Assembly: GCA_963846885.1 (NCBI GenBank)
Contig: CAWJXS010000003.1
Span: forward strand, 62,001-126,000
From: RPQJ01 sp963846885
Lineage (GTDB): Bacteria > Pseudomonadota > Gammaproteobacteria > Steroidobacterales > Steroidobacteraceae
Direction: 5' to 3'
Length of the DNA: 64,000 bases
Shown here piece after piece: positions 16,943-26,797 of the stretch (positions are counted from its first letter, which is position 1; each line of letters begins with the position of its first letter). The translations under genes were made by a program, and so were the position numbers. Below the pieces are notes generated by a model. It was not told the DNA's origin. It saw only the letters and a program-made list of their open reading frames with translations, and made no database searches.

Positions 16943-17939
16943 GGGAAGGGCAGGAAGGACTAGGAAGGATAGGAAGGATAGGAAGGATAGGATCGGAGAT
17001 CGATTCCGCATCTTCAATTCTTGCCCTTCCGGGCCTTCCTGGCCTTCCTAGTCCTTCCTGTCCTTCCGGGCCTTCCCGTCCTTCCTTCAGCTTCTTCCAC
17101 CGCTTGTGCGACCACCACCAGCCGGCAGGATCGGCGTTGATGTCGCGCTCGAGCGCGCGGGCGTAGCGCTCGGTTGCCTCGCCCTCGGCGAGCCGCTCAC
17201 CCACCGCCGTCAGCGGCTCGATGACCACTTCATACAAGCCGCGGCCGGCGCGCCGCATCGAAAGATAGACGATACGGGCGCGCAGCAACCGCGCCATGCG
17301 CTCGGGTCCCATGAAGAACGCGGTGTCCTGGTGCAGGAAGCGAGTCCAGTGCCGTTCGGGGCTCGTCCGCGGCACCTGGTCGGCCACGAGCCCGAACGCG
17401 CGCGCACCGCGGATCGAGCGCAACTGCTGCCGGATCTGGGTCGAGGGCAGCAGCACGGCGCCGAACTTCGAGCGGATCTCGCGGAAATAGTTCTCTGCCC
17501 AGCTCGCGTTCATCTGCTTGTAGACGCAGACCATGGACGAGCCCATCTCCAGCGACAGCCGCAGCAGCAGCCATTCGAAATTGCACTGGTGGCCCGCGAC
17601 CAGCACGATCCGATCGCTCGCCGCGAGGACACCTTGCGGGTCGACGACGCGCACGCGTTGCCGCAGTTCTGCCGCCGTCAGCGCCCGCGAGTAATCGAGC
17701 TCGGCCAGGAGTTCGGACTGACGCCGCACGAAATCCACACGCACGCGGTTGCGCTCGGCAGCGGTGAACTGCGGGAACGAGCGCACGAGGTTGCCGCGTA
17801 TCACTGCGCGGCGCAGGCCGAACACACGGTAGCCAAGGAAGAAGACCAGCCCGGCCACCGCGTAGCGCAGCCGCAGCCCCAATGTCTCGGACACGCGCTG
17901 GACGCCGTCGCGAGTCATCACCGACGCGTCATCAGCCAT
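16872..17939 (-). CDS. LpxL/HtrB-like acyltransferase with repeat-encoded tail
   Basis: This membrane-anchored acyltransferase belongs to the late lipid A acyltransferase family, whose members move an acyl chain from ACP to a glycolipid or similar acceptor. One N-terminal hydrophobic segment, the HX4E catalytic motif in AGHQCNFEWLL and the conserved RRAGRGLYEV and WWWSHKRWKK region are seen. The family normally ends near WKK. Here the frame continues through the GGAAGGA repeat tract, adding about 65 low-complexity residues (EGREGPEGQEG and ILPILPILPS), and stops opposite the ACP domain of the neighbouring gene. The start is the ATG at 17939, inside the stop region of the upstream homologue (overlap 8 bases), so the two are coupled. 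Confidence 0.85.
   Translation of the reverse strand: MADDASVMTRDGVQRVSETLGLRLRYAVAGLVFFLGYRVFGLRRAVIRGNLVRSFPQFTAAERNRVRVDFVRRQSELLAELDYSRALTAAELRQRVRVVDPQGVLAASDRIVLVAGHQCNFEWLLLRLSLEMGSSMVCVYKQMNASWAENYFREIRSKFGAVLLPSTQIRQQLRSIRGARAFGLVADQVPRTSPERHWTRFLHQDTAFFMGPERMARLLRARIVYLSMRRAGRGLYEVVIEPLTAVGERLAEGEATERYARALERDINADPAGWWWSHKRWKKLKEGREGPEGQEGLGRPGRPGRARIEDAESISDPILPILPILPSPSCPSPTFLPSPPVASPAWRSWGNRTAR
16943..17090. repeat. GGAAGGA nonamer tract and its inverted partner
   Basis: Three tandem TAGGAAGGA units (16961-16987), with degenerate units before them, are followed after about 35 bases by seven pyrimidine-rich units of the form NNNCCTTCC (about 17021-17087). The two halves are inverted complements and could form a long imperfect hairpin between two convergent genes. 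The tract begins inside the last codons of the acyl-AMP ligase and encodes part of the C-terminus of the acyltransferase on the other strand. It is not a normal terminator. Confidence 0.85.
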
Positions 17940-18780
17940 ACAACGGCTTCTCACGCTTCCAGCGGTTGTAGGCCCAGAAGTATTGCCCGGGGTAACGCCG
18001 CACGTGTTGCTCGAGCGCCCGGCAGTAGGCAGCGAGGATCTGCTCAGGCTCGGTCCGCGCGCCGGCGGGCGCCAGCTCGATGAACTCCACCACGTAATGT
18101 CCACGCTTCTCGCGATGCATCGCTGCAAGGTACACGGCGTACCCCATCTTGGCACCGATCCAGCCCGGTCCACGGTAGAACGAAGTGGGCTGCCCGAAGA
18201 AGTCGATCCAGGCCTGCTGCTCGGTCCGGGCTGGCGGGGACTGGTCGGCCAGCATGGCCAGCAGCCGCACCTTGCCGCGCTGCTCGAGCAGGTGCGGCAC
18301 CAGGTCCTTCGCCTTCACCATCCGGCAACCGAACCGCTCGCGCCAGCCCCGCAGGACGCGGTCCACGTTTTCGCGGCGCGTCGGCTTGTAGGCGGCGGTG
18401 AGCGGCACGTCGAAAGCGCTGGAGCAGCGCGCCAGCAGCCATTCCCAGTTGGCGTGGTGGGACGAGAGGATCAGCACACGGCCGTTCTGCCCTGCCAGGA
18501 CCTGCCGGACGGCCTCTGGATTCTGGAACCGGACCCGTTCGCCCAGGGCCTCAGGCGAAAGCAGGCGCTGCCCGAGGAATTCGGCGGCAAGCTGCCCCAG
18601 GTGCCCATAAAAGCTCGTTTCGATGGCGCGGCGCCCCGCTTCGTCGATTTCGGGGAGACAGCGGGCCAGGTGGCGGCGAACCAGGTCGCGACGCCAGCCC
18701 AGGCGGTGCATGAGCCACGCCACGAGGCCCAGCGCCGCGTAGAGGAAGCCAAGCAGCGTGGACTCGAAGGCGTTTTTCAC
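17932..18780 (-). CDS. LpxL/HtrB-like acyltransferase
   Basis: This 282-residue member of the same family as the next gene has an N-terminal hydrophobic segment, HX4E in SSHHANWEWLL, ADQSPP, the glycine-rich FYRGPGWIGAK region and the ending YFWAYNRWKREK. It is not truncated. The start is a GTG at 18780, only seven bases from the CCA end of the tRNA-Thr gene on the same strand and with no purine-rich ribosome site, so its mRNA may begin at the tRNA processing cut. It is translationally coupled to the second acyltransferase by an 8-base overlap. Such tandem LpxL-like pairs often serve special lipids rather than lipid A itself; the substrate is unknown. Confidence 0.86.
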   Translation of the reverse strand: MKNAFESTLLGFLYAALGLVAWLMHRLGWRRDLVRRHLARCLPEIDEAGRRAIETSFYGHLGQLAAEFLGQRLLSPEALGERVRFQNPEAVRQVLAGQNGRVLILSSHHANWEWLLARCSSAFDVPLTAAYKPTRRENVDRVLRGWRERFGCRMVKAKDLVPHLLEQRGKVRLLAMLADQSPPARTEQQAWIDFFGQPTSFYRGPGWIGAKMGYAVYLAAMHREKRGHYVVEFIELAPAGARTEPEQILAAYCRALEQHVRRYPGQYFWAYNRWKREKPLYG

Positions 18781-18787
18781 TGGGAAA

Positions 18788-18863
<76 letters not shown>

Positions 18864-18932
18864 TCTGTGCAGCCCCTCCGGCGCGGAGGGGCGCGCATTA
18901 TAAGGATTCGCCCGGGCGGGTGGAAGCCGAAC

Positions 18933-19334
18933 TCAGTCTGCGGGCCGGCGGACCCGGATCACGACCTCGACACCGTCGATTTCAGTGCCGGACGGCAGTG
19001 GGGGGAGTCGGGCCAATTCGAGGGCATCCGGGTCGATGTCGCGCATCTCGCCGGTTTCGACGTGCTGGAAATGGTGGTGCGGGGACATCCGCGAGTCGTA
19101 TACGCACCGCTCGGGGTCCAGGTGGATCTGGCGGACCAGCCCATGGTCCACGAACAGCTTGAGCGTGTTGTAGACGGTAGCCTTCGAGACCCGGCTGGGG
19201 GCCTCGCGCAGCGTGGTGAGCAATTGCTCGGCCGTCAGATGCACTGGGGCCGCCAGCAGCACCTCCGCGACCTTCACACGCTGCTGGGTGGGGCGGATGC
19301 CGTGGCGCTCGAGGAGGTTGCTGACTTCGTTCAC
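18933..19334 (-). CDS. Fur-family transcriptional regulator
   Basis: This 133-residue winged-helix regulator has RPTQQRVKVAEVLLA and SRVSKATVYNTLKLF, the DNA-binding part of Fur proteins, followed by HHHFQHVETGEM. The two CxxC structural zinc motifs common in Fur, Zur and PerR are missing; the HHH element resembles Irr-type members. The signal could be iron or heme, but this cannot be decided from sequence. The start is a GTG at 19334. A TATAAT-like -10 and a small ATAAT-N6-ATTAT dyad lie 25-41 bases upstream and could mediate autoregulation. Confidence 0.88.
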   Translation of the reverse strand: MNEVSNLLERHGIRPTQQRVKVAEVLLAAPVHLTAEQLLTTLREAPSRVSKATVYNTLKLFVDHGLVRQIHLDPERCVYDSRMSPHHHFQHVETGEMRDIDPDALELARLPPLPSGTEIDGVEVVIRVRRPAD

Positions 19335-19358
19335 GGTCAGGATTCCGGCGGGCAGGAA

Positions 19359-19375
19359 ATAATGGACTGATTATA
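19359..19375 (-). promoter_or_regulatory. Possible -10 and operator of the Fur-family gene
   Basis: On the minus strand, TATAAT at 19375-19370 is a perfect -10 box, overlapped by the dyad ATAAT-CAGTCC-ATTAT (19374-19359), which is AT-rich against the local background. I see no good -35 at 17 bases. The operator role is inferred from position only. Confidence 0.4.
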
Positions 19376-19468
19376 GAGGTCAGCCCCCGAGGCCCCAGAA
19401 TCCGCACATATCACTACTTTTTGCGGCAAACAACGCAAGCCGCCACGCGATGCCAGCGGCGCGCACGC

Positions 19469-20053
19469 TCAGGTCGGCGGGCAGTCCCCGTTCTCGGTCG
19501 TCGAGACGTAGGCGCTGCCCGTGGCCGTGACAGACACCTGCCGTTCCTGGTTGCCCACCGGGTCTTCGCGGCAGACCGTGAAAGCGGCCGCCGTCGCGCC
19601 GATGCCAATCGGCTGGAAGTTCAGGCTGGAGTCGGCCCGCCGCAGCCTCGATCACCTTGAAACTGTTGCGTCTGCGCTGGCTCGCTGTGCAGGACATCCG
19701 TATCGACGACGTCGCCGTCCTCGTCCAGCAACTCGCGCAGCACGATCCAGCCCTGGTCCCAGTCGCCGGCACCGGCGCAAGTTCGATCCATCGGCCGACG
19801 CGCATAACGTGATCGGCGCATTGGCCTTGATCGCCTCGCTGCGCGCGATCTGGATCGAGCCGTGCAGGCTGTTGGCCGTCGCGGAGAGCCGGCTGCCCAG
19901 CGATGCGTCGCGAAACGACGGCACCGCGAGCATCGCCAGCACCGCCATGATGAAGATCGTGAACATCAGCTCGACCAGCGTCATGCCGCGCTGCCGGCTC
20001 CTGGCGGACACCGGCAGCGGGCAGACACGGACGAGACTGCGAGGGAGCGTCAT
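19469..20053 (-). pseudogene. fimT: FimT/GspH-type minor pilin, frameshifted
   Basis: The prepilin leader ends in RQRG before MTLVELMFTIFIMAVLAM, the class III cleavage and hydrophobic helix of type IV pilins. SADGSN, then AGDWDQGWIVLRELL, then GIGATAAAFTVCRE and ENGDCPPT occur in successive different frames. At least three frame changes (near 19780, 19669 and 19637) are each repaired by removing one base, and the repaired protein is a normal GspH/FimT pilin ending at a TGA at 19469. The start overlaps the pilY1 stop in ATGA. It would work at the pilus tip with the other minor pilins. Either a broken gene or sequence error. Confidence 0.82.
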
Positions 20054-23000
20054 TTCTCGATGTACCAGTACGTCAGGCTCTTCGGCTGCGTGCCGGTCGA
20101 CGGGCTCTCGGGCAGGCTTGCTCTCCAGCGGCGAATTCGCGCATCGGCACCGATGATGAACGGCACGGTCTTGCCGTCGTCCAGCGTCACCTGCCCGGCC
20201 ACCGGCGACGGCGGCAGGCCGCCGCCCGAAATGATCGCCGAACGGTCGTCGCCCACCCGGGCGAGGCGTTCAGGAAGCGGACGTTGTAGACGCGCGCCGT
20301 GCCCAGCGTCGCCGACGCACTGCCCCTCGACCGGCACGAACGGCGTGTGCGTGCTGAAGGTCGTGGTGCCGAACACGGTGATCGCCGAAGTGACGACCTG
20401 CTCGTGGTCGTTCAGCTCCAGGTACCAGCCTTTCTTGCGGCAAGGTCGTCCGGATCCGGATTGTCCGCGCCGATCCGAGCAGCGAATCCAGGCAGATCAC
20501 GTCGGAGCCGCAATTGCCGTTCTCGCTCGACGAGCCAGTTCGTCGCCGTCGGGTTGTCCATGACCATGAAGAAGTAGTTGGTCGTGCCGTAGGCCGACGG
20601 CCAGTACGGCGTCGCCGTCCTCGTCGATGCCCAGCGGCTTCTCGCGGTCGCCCGAGCCGAGCAGCAGGTAGTACGTGCCGTTCTTCTCGACGATGTCTGG
20701 CATGAACATGAACTTGCGGTTGTCCTCGCAATCGCGCCGTCGTCGCGCAACCCAGGGCCGCGATCTTCGTGATGGTCCAGTCGTCGGGTCGGTAGTCGCC
20801 GATCGGCGAATTCGCGTCGGCGCCCGAGATGCGGTAGATGTTGCCGCCGAGGTCGGCCGCATAGGCCCACTTGCGCGAGCCCGCTCGACGTCGTCGTTGA
20901 TGACGAACACGTCGCCGACGACGCCGCGCTCCGGTGTCGAACTTCTTCAGCAGCGCGCCCGTCGCCGCATCCAGCACATAGATCGCGGTGGCCCTTGCCG
21001 TTGTCGCGGCAGTCGTCGGACACCGGATCGACGTCCTCGCAGGGTCGTAGCCGCCGCCCATGATCAGCATGGGCTTCGTGCATCGGCGGTCGCGCCGGAC
21101 CGTGTAGCCCTCGGCCTTGAAGACCTTGGCCGACGACCAGGTCTGGCCGATGTCCTCGAAATCGGACGTGCAGTCGTCAGCGAATCCGCTGTCATCGTCG
21201 TCTCGCTGCAGGTTGTCGGGCAGCCGACCTTCCACAACAGGCGCGGCTCTACCGGCGCCACGCCGGCTCGGCGCCGGGATTGCCCACGATGTTGGTCGAT
21301 GTTGAAGGCGTAGAGCGCGCGTCCGCCGCGGCGCATGCCGACGTAACAGCGCGCTGCTTCTTGTAGGCAGTGATCGGGCCGTCCATGCCGTAGGGCTTGG
21401 GCTGCGGCGCCGGCGTGAGTCGTTGTCGGATCGTCGTCCTCGTTCGGAGTTGCCCCGGAAGTTGATCGTCGTGTCGTTGTCGCGCAGGCGCTTGATCGAG
21501 CCGTAGAACTCCGGCGGCATGAACGACCAGATTTCCTTGCCCGGCGATCACGCCGTCGAAGGTCGTCGTCGCGGTTGCCGTTGATCGCGCGCAGGATGCC
21601 GTCGTTGCCGCCGTAGAACACGACGACCTTCGATTCGGCGAAGTCGACTTGCCGTTGCCGTCGAGTCGTGCCGAAGTCGAGCGCGATCGGGCGCGAATGC
21701 ACGACGTCGCCATGCGCCGAGGGGCGCATCTCGAGCGCACGTGACGCCATCGATGTTCTCGTCTCAAGTTGTCGATGCCCTTCTGCCAGTTGACGTAGGC
21801 GTCGCTGCGCGTCGCGTCGCGTCATGCCGAGCGTCGGCCGGCGACCTTCGAGCCGTGGCCGTGCTGAAGTTGAGCAGCGCGCCGGCGCGCCGAACAGCTG
21901 GCGAACACGCTCGAGCAGGTGCGGACCGTGCGCGTCGTCGATGGAGCGCAGCACGTAGGCCTGCGCGCCCTTCTCCACGACCTTGCCGTCCGGGAAGTTG
22001 GAGTTGTCGTAGCTGGTTCCGCCAATGGTGCAGCCGCCCTGCGGCCGGAACGCCCAGTAGCTGTCAGCATGGTCGGCGTCCAGAAGCTGCGCGCGCATTC
22101 GGTGATGAAGCCCGGTGGAGCTGTTGATCGCGAGCTGCGTCGTCCGCATCGAGCGTGCGCAGCGCGTCGTCGACGAGGCCGAGCTTGTATTGCTTCAGGT
22201 TGCCGACCAGCGCGGCAGCGCCTTCTGGTCGGGCCGGAACATGCCGATGTAGACCTGGTTCAGGTACGTGCCTTCGGTGTTGACGCTGACGGGCAAGCTG
22301 ACCGACGCGAACACGCTGTTGACGGCCTGGATCTCGGAGAAGATCGACGCCGAGCGCCTTGCGGATCTCGCGTCGCCGTTGGCCCGAGCCGCCGTCGAAG
22401 TACTTGCCGCCGCTGCTGTCGGCCATGCTCTTGAGCAGCGCCGTCCAGCCGGGCGTCTGGCCGGTGATCTTCGGCTTGACGTCGATCGTGTAGGTCGTGA
22501 TCACCGCGGGCTGTTCTTCATGAAGCGCGCCCATTCGTCGGCCACGTTGGTCTGCAGAACCCTGGGCGAGATCGGAATCTGGGTCGTCGCGCCGGCGACG
22601 CCTGCGGCAGCGGCGGCGGTCGTCAGCCAGTCGGTGGCCGTTGGTGTTATCGGCGGTGTTGTCCTGCACGGGCCGTTGCTGATGTAAATGATGTAGTTGC
22701 CGGCGCAACTGCCCGCGCGATCGGGCTGGTGTAGGGCGAGGTGTTGAAGCCCGCGAGCGCATTGCCGGGCAGCGCATAGATGGCTTTGCGACGGCCGGCG
22801 GTGCCCGAACGACGTTGCCCTTGTAGTCGGTCTTCGACTTCTGGTTGCCGGTCAGCGGCGGCAGTCCCGAGAAGTACTGGTACGCGTCGGCCATCGTCTT
22901 GCCGGCCTTGCCGCCGTTCGACTTGTCGCCGTTCTTGTCGAGACTGTTCGATCAGCGTCCGCGTACATGTCGCCTGGTTCGCTGCGTTCATGTCGCGGAT

Positions 23001-23317
23001 GGCCGCGCGCACGTAGCCGCCGTCCTCGCCCTTGTTGGCGCCGCCGGATTCGGTGAACAGCATCAGGCCGACGCGGAATTTCGGCGTTGCCGTCGGCGTT
23101 CGATGTCCAGGCCGTTGAACGTGTCCACCAGCGCCGCCATCTGCTCCGTGAACGGGTCGTTCCAGTTCGCCGTGTTGTCCAGAATGATCAGCACGTTCGG
23201 CAGGCCCGTCGCGATCCCGGGCGGCTGCACGAACAGGTCGATGTCCTCGGCCGCGGCCGGACTGGACGCCGCCCAGACGGCGGCGGCCGCCACGAGCGCG
23301 GAAAGATAGCGCTGCAT
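20050..23317 (-). pseudogene. pilY1: PilY1-type pilus tip adhesin, frameshifted
   Basis: The gene is about 1,090 codons long. It starts with a signal peptide (MQRYLSALVAAAAV, ending near AAA) and GLPNVLIILDNTANW, the VWA-like start of PilY1. The C-terminal beta-propeller is recognisable in pieces: KVVVFYGGNDGILRAING, GRALYAFNI, KWAYAADLGGNIYRI, KFMFMPDIV and YYLLLGSG. These pieces sit in different frames. In the first 650 bases I find at least five frame changes, nearly all +1 (for example ATCGAACGCC and GCCGAAATTCC, each with one A too many). PilY1 primes pilus assembly and acts as adhesin and retraction regulator. The ATG at 23317 has GGGAG eight bases upstream; an ATG at 23350 overlapping the pilX stop is also possible. 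Confidence 0.85.
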
Positions 23318-23346
23318 GATCGGTCTCCCGGTCACTCGTTTGTTGT

Positions 23347-23845
23347 TCATGTGCACACCGCATCCTTGTCGGCTTCGCTCAACAGGTAACGGACGCCGGC
23401 GCGGACCACGACGGCCGCGCCGCCCGCGTTCTCGTCCGCATTGACGGTCGCGCGGATGTCCCAGACCGTGTTCCAGGTGGACGACACGGTGAGCGACGGC
23501 GACACGCTGCAGGCTGCTCGGGTCGGCATCGAACGCCTGCGTCGCCGCAGATGCACACCGGCGTGTCGATGTCGACGCTGTAGTCCTCGTCGCCGTCGTT
23601 GTCGATGTCGACGGAGATCGTCTCCGCTTCCGGGCGAAAGTGCGAACGGCGAACTGATCACCTGGTCGATCGCCCGATTGGCCGCGGCGATCGCTTCCTC
23701 GCGGAACTGCATGTTGGAGACCGAGCGGAAGCCCGACGTGCTCAGCACGAGGGCCGAGATCAGCATGACCGTGACCAGCACGAGCATGATCAGGCCCACG
23801 ATGAGCGCGGCGCCCCGCTGTGATGTGCGGGAGTTCGGCGATCAT
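23347..23845 (-). pseudogene. pilX: PilX-type minor pilin, frameshifted
   Basis: The leader MIAELPH is followed, after a one-base shift, by QRGAALIVGLIMLVLVTVML, the PilX-type N-terminus that has no glutamate at position 5. Then come FRSVSNMQFREEAIAAANR and, after further shifts, ISVDIDNDGDEDYS and QAFDADPSS, ending RYLLSEADKDAVCT. At least four frame changes are each repaired by deleting one base, three of them from short runs (TTT, GG, CC). It sits between pilW (TGA overlapping this ATG) and pilY1, the classic order. Confidence 0.82.
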
Positions 23846-25022
23846 GGCGTCTGTCTCCGTCCGGCAATGTTCGGCAGGCGCAGCGTCGAAACGTACACGT
23901 GGCGCTTGAAGCCGTCGTTGAACGGTCCCATCACGGTGGTCGCCCACCTGGTAGGTCTTGGTGTCGGTGTAGTTCGGCGCGGCTTCGCGGCTGCGCACCA
24001 GCACGTAGATCTTGACCGCGGTGACGTTCATCAGCTCGTCCACGGTGCACGGGATCGCGCGTCGTGCAGGTGATGAACGCGCCGTCGGGCGAACCGTCGC
24101 CGCGGTTCGTCGGCGTGGTGCGGGTGTCCGGGTCGAGCCAGTCGACTGCCGCCGCGTAATCGACCGGCGTGCCGTCGGGCTCGCCGGCGTACGGCTCGCT
24201 GAGATTGTCGATGCCGAGTTCGACGCGGAATCCCTGGATGCCTTCGATCATGCGCGACTGCCGGCCTGCTGCGCGGGCACGCCGCCGCCGAGGCTATCGA
24301 ACGACGAACGCACGAGCGTCGGGATGCCGTCGCCGGCGTCACTGCGTAGTCGCGGATGTAGTAGATATTCGAGACGAACTTGCGCTTTTCGGCCGCCGTC
24401 GGCGCAGTCGATCTGCTGCAGGTCGAACGTCGGTGTCGGCTGCGATGCCGAACCGGAAGCGTTCCGGGTCGTCCGGGCAGCGGCTCGACTGGAAATAGAC
24501 GTTGCCGTCGACGTCGTCTTCGCAGTTGCCGCCCGAGCCGGCCTCGCAGAGCTCGGCGTGCCGCACCACCAGCACGTCGCGTGTCGGCCTGCTTGTCTCA
24601 ACACGATGCCGCGCGCAGAACGCGTCCGAGTCGTAAACGTTGACCGGCACGTGGATGCAGGTTGATCCGGTGCTGCGGCGGTCCACGGCGTGTCGTAGGC
24701 CAGGCAGGGATCCGGCACGGCCGTCGGACGCGTCGGTCGGCGGCACGTCCGCGAAGGTCTGGTCATCGAAATTGGGCATGTACGAGCCCCAGAAGCCGGC
24801 GTGCACGACGTCGCTTTCGAGCAACTCGATGGCAAGCCGCCCGTTCTCGACCAGGCTGTTGGCGCGCGCCAGTTCGCGGTTGGCGCCGCTGCTGTTGACG
24901 AACAGCGCCACCATGGCCGCCAGGATGACGAGCCCGATGACGATCGAGACCATCAGCTCGACGAGGCTGAAGCCCGCCTGCGTCGCGGCCGCGGCGCGAC
25001 CGGAGTTATGCGGCATGGTCAT
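23842..25022 (-). pseudogene. pilW: PilW-type minor pilin, frameshifted
   Basis: The N-terminus is intact: ATQAGFSLVELMVSIVIGLV with the cleavage glycine and glutamate 5. NSLVENGRLAIELLESDVVHAGFWG is typical of PilW. Later parts appear in other frames: MIEGIQGFRVELGID, PDGTPVDYAAAVDWLDPDT, AVKIYVLVRSREAAPNYTDT and finally FKRHVYVSTLRLPNIAG. The TGA at 23842-23844 overlaps the pilX ATG. Length after repair is about 390 residues, normal for PilW. Confidence 0.82.
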
Positions 25023-25025
25023 GTC

Positions 25026-25610
25026 TCATGGCGTCAGGTCCGAGATACGCACGACGGTCGTGACGATGCGGCGGCACAGGTCGTTGACGCACGGCGAACC
25101 TCGGGGCCGTCGTACAGCGCCCGCGCCGCACGGTCACGCTGTCACGGCGGCGCGGCGACGGGCGCCATGCCCTGCCAGGCCACGGTGATCAGGTATTCGT
25201 TGGAGCCGAGGTTTCCTCGACGCAACCGCGACCGCCGACCATCGCACCAACGGCTGCGCCCGCCGAGCGTCTCCGAGGCGCCCGATCAGGAACTGGCACC
25301 ATTCGCGCACGTCGCGCTCGACGCGGGTCGCGTTCGCGACGGGGCAGCCGCCGGCCATGCCGGTGCCGATCGGATCGAGCCGTCACGTAACGCGGCAGCG
25401 TCGTTGCGATTCAGCGCGATCCGGTTCGACATGTCCTGCAGCAGGATCAGCGCCTGCGCCCGCTGGTACGACTCGACCTGGGTGACGTGCAGGCGGCCCT
25501 GCAGGCCGACGAGGCCCAGCAGGCCGATCGCGAGGATGACCATGGCGATCAGCACCTCGATCAGCGAGATGCCCTGCTGCGCGGCAGTGAATGGCAGTCA
25601 TGGTTACCAT
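25026..25610 (-). pseudogene. pilV: PilV-type minor pilin, frameshifted
   Basis: After a shift near the leader, the frame reads GISLIEVLIAMVILAIGLLG, the PilV-type helix, then GRLHVTQVESYQRAQALILL and NRIALNRNDAAALRDG. The C-terminus RISDLTP is again in another frame and ends at a TGA at 25026-25028. Two starts are possible, ATG at 25610 (overlapping the pilE stop) or ATG at 25601. It links pilE upstream with pilW downstream. Confidence 0.78.
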
Positions 25611-25987
25611 TTCTCCGCCGGGGTCTTCAGGCCCGCGCTGTCCAGGGTCAGGTCGCCGTCGGCCTCCTGCGCGCCGATCGGCCGTGAAGTCGATCTCGAA
25701 CGTCGGCGGCGATGGCATCGTTGTCGACGTCGATGGTGTACGTGTACTTGCCTTCGAGTTCCGCTGGGCAGCGTGAACGCCAGATCGTCCTCGTCCTGGA
25801 AAGCCCGGTTGGAAACGAAGGCCTGCCGTTCGCGGTTGGCAATCTCCATCATCGCGGACTGCGCGGCGCGGCGATCGCTGCGGCGCACGGCCTCGCGGTA
25901 CGACGGCACCGCGATGGTCGCGAGGATCGCCGCGATCACCATGACGATCAGCAGTTCCGTGAGCGTGAATCCAGCTTGGCGTTTCAT
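25604..25987 (-). pseudogene. pilE: PilE-type pilin, frameshifted
   Basis: The start MKRQAGFTLTELLIVMVIAA is a textbook type IV pilin leader and helix, followed by SYREAVRRSDRRAAQSAMM. Three frame changes (near 25767, 25704 and 25680), each repaired by dropping one base from a short run, join FTLP to AELEGKYTYTIDVDND and to GAQEADGDLTLDSAGLKTP. The repaired length is about 127 residues, as for PilE minor pilins. It is the first gene of the leftward operon, 264 bases from the divergent fimT. Confidence 0.83.
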
Positions 25988-26251
25988 TGGGTTCCTGCAC
26001 TTCGTTGCGCTAGCAATATTCAATGGACGCCGGCCGCGCCGCCGGACTTCCCGATGAGACGGCCATCGGTCAGCGGACGAACGGCAATGCGCCTTGACAT
26101 ATTGCACGGGCGTCGCGCGGGTCCATCGCACCAGCCGCCAAGGTAGGTCAACAGCGCGCGAAATTATGTGAAGCAGTCAGTAAATCCGGCTGTCCGGCGC
26201 ACACGCGGGCCCGCGCAGGCTGCAGCCTCATCCCCAGGATGCAGCACCGCG
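25988..26251. promoter_or_regulatory. Divergent intergenic region between pilin operons
   Basis: This 264-base region is noticeably less GC-rich than its surroundings (for example GCTAGCAATATTCAATGG on the leftward side and CGCGAAATTATGTGAAGC near 26160). It must hold the promoters of both pilin operons. I could not fix a confident -35/-10 or sigma-54 site by eye. Confidence 0.45.
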
Positions 26252-26787
26252 ATGCGCGATACCGCTCGGATTCTCCCTGACCGAACTGCTGCTCGCCATC
26301 GCCCTGCTGGGGATCGTGACAGGGTTCACCGTGCCGTCCTTCCGCTACCCTGCAACTCGACGCCGCGCGCTCCACGGCAGGTCAACCAGTTCGTCCAGTC
26401 GATCCATCTCGCGCGTTCCGAGGCGATGAAACGCAATGCCATCGTCAGCCTGTGCCCCAGCCGGGACGCGCCAGACTGCGCCGCGGCCGGCACCGGCTGG
26501 GAGGCAGGCTGGGTGCCTTCGAGAATCGCGACCGCGACTCCCCAGCAGTACGTGATCCAGGCGAGCCGCTGGTCCAGGTGTATTCGCCGTGGCACGGCGG
26601 CCAGCTGCGCGGCAACCGCAGCACGCTGTCGTTCCGGTCGTTCGGTCAGGCCGGCGTCACGGCCACGTACACCTTCTGCGATGCGCGCGGGCAGCGCCGC
26701 CGCCCGTGCGGTGATCATCAGCCAGACCGGACGGCCGCGCATCGCTACGCGCACCGCTGCGGGCGATCCGCTGGACTGTGCAACTGA
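26252..26787 (+). pseudogene. fimT: FimT/FimU-type minor pilin, frameshifted
   Basis: Removing one base near 26266 gives the leader MRDTAG followed by FSLTELLLAIALLGIVTG, a short perfect prepilin leader. Further pieces are VNQFVQSIHLARSEAMKRN, VSLCPSRDAPDC, GTGWEAGW, LVQVYSPWHGGQLRGNRS and VIISQTGRPRIAT, in at least three frames. This is a GspH/FimT-type pilin with the conserved SxHLARSEAxKR segment. It is the first gene of the rightward operon, which stands where P. aeruginosa has fimU. The end near the TGA at 26785-26787 is less certain because of the shifts. Confidence 0.8.
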
Positions 26788-26797
26788 AGCACGCCGC

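Noticed and set aside
16872..18173. A 433-residue start for the second LpxL-like protein at 18173
   Set aside because: The first 78 residues are the out-of-frame shadow of the upstream homologue and have no membrane or acyltransferase content. The ATG at 17939 fits the family and overlaps the upstream stop.
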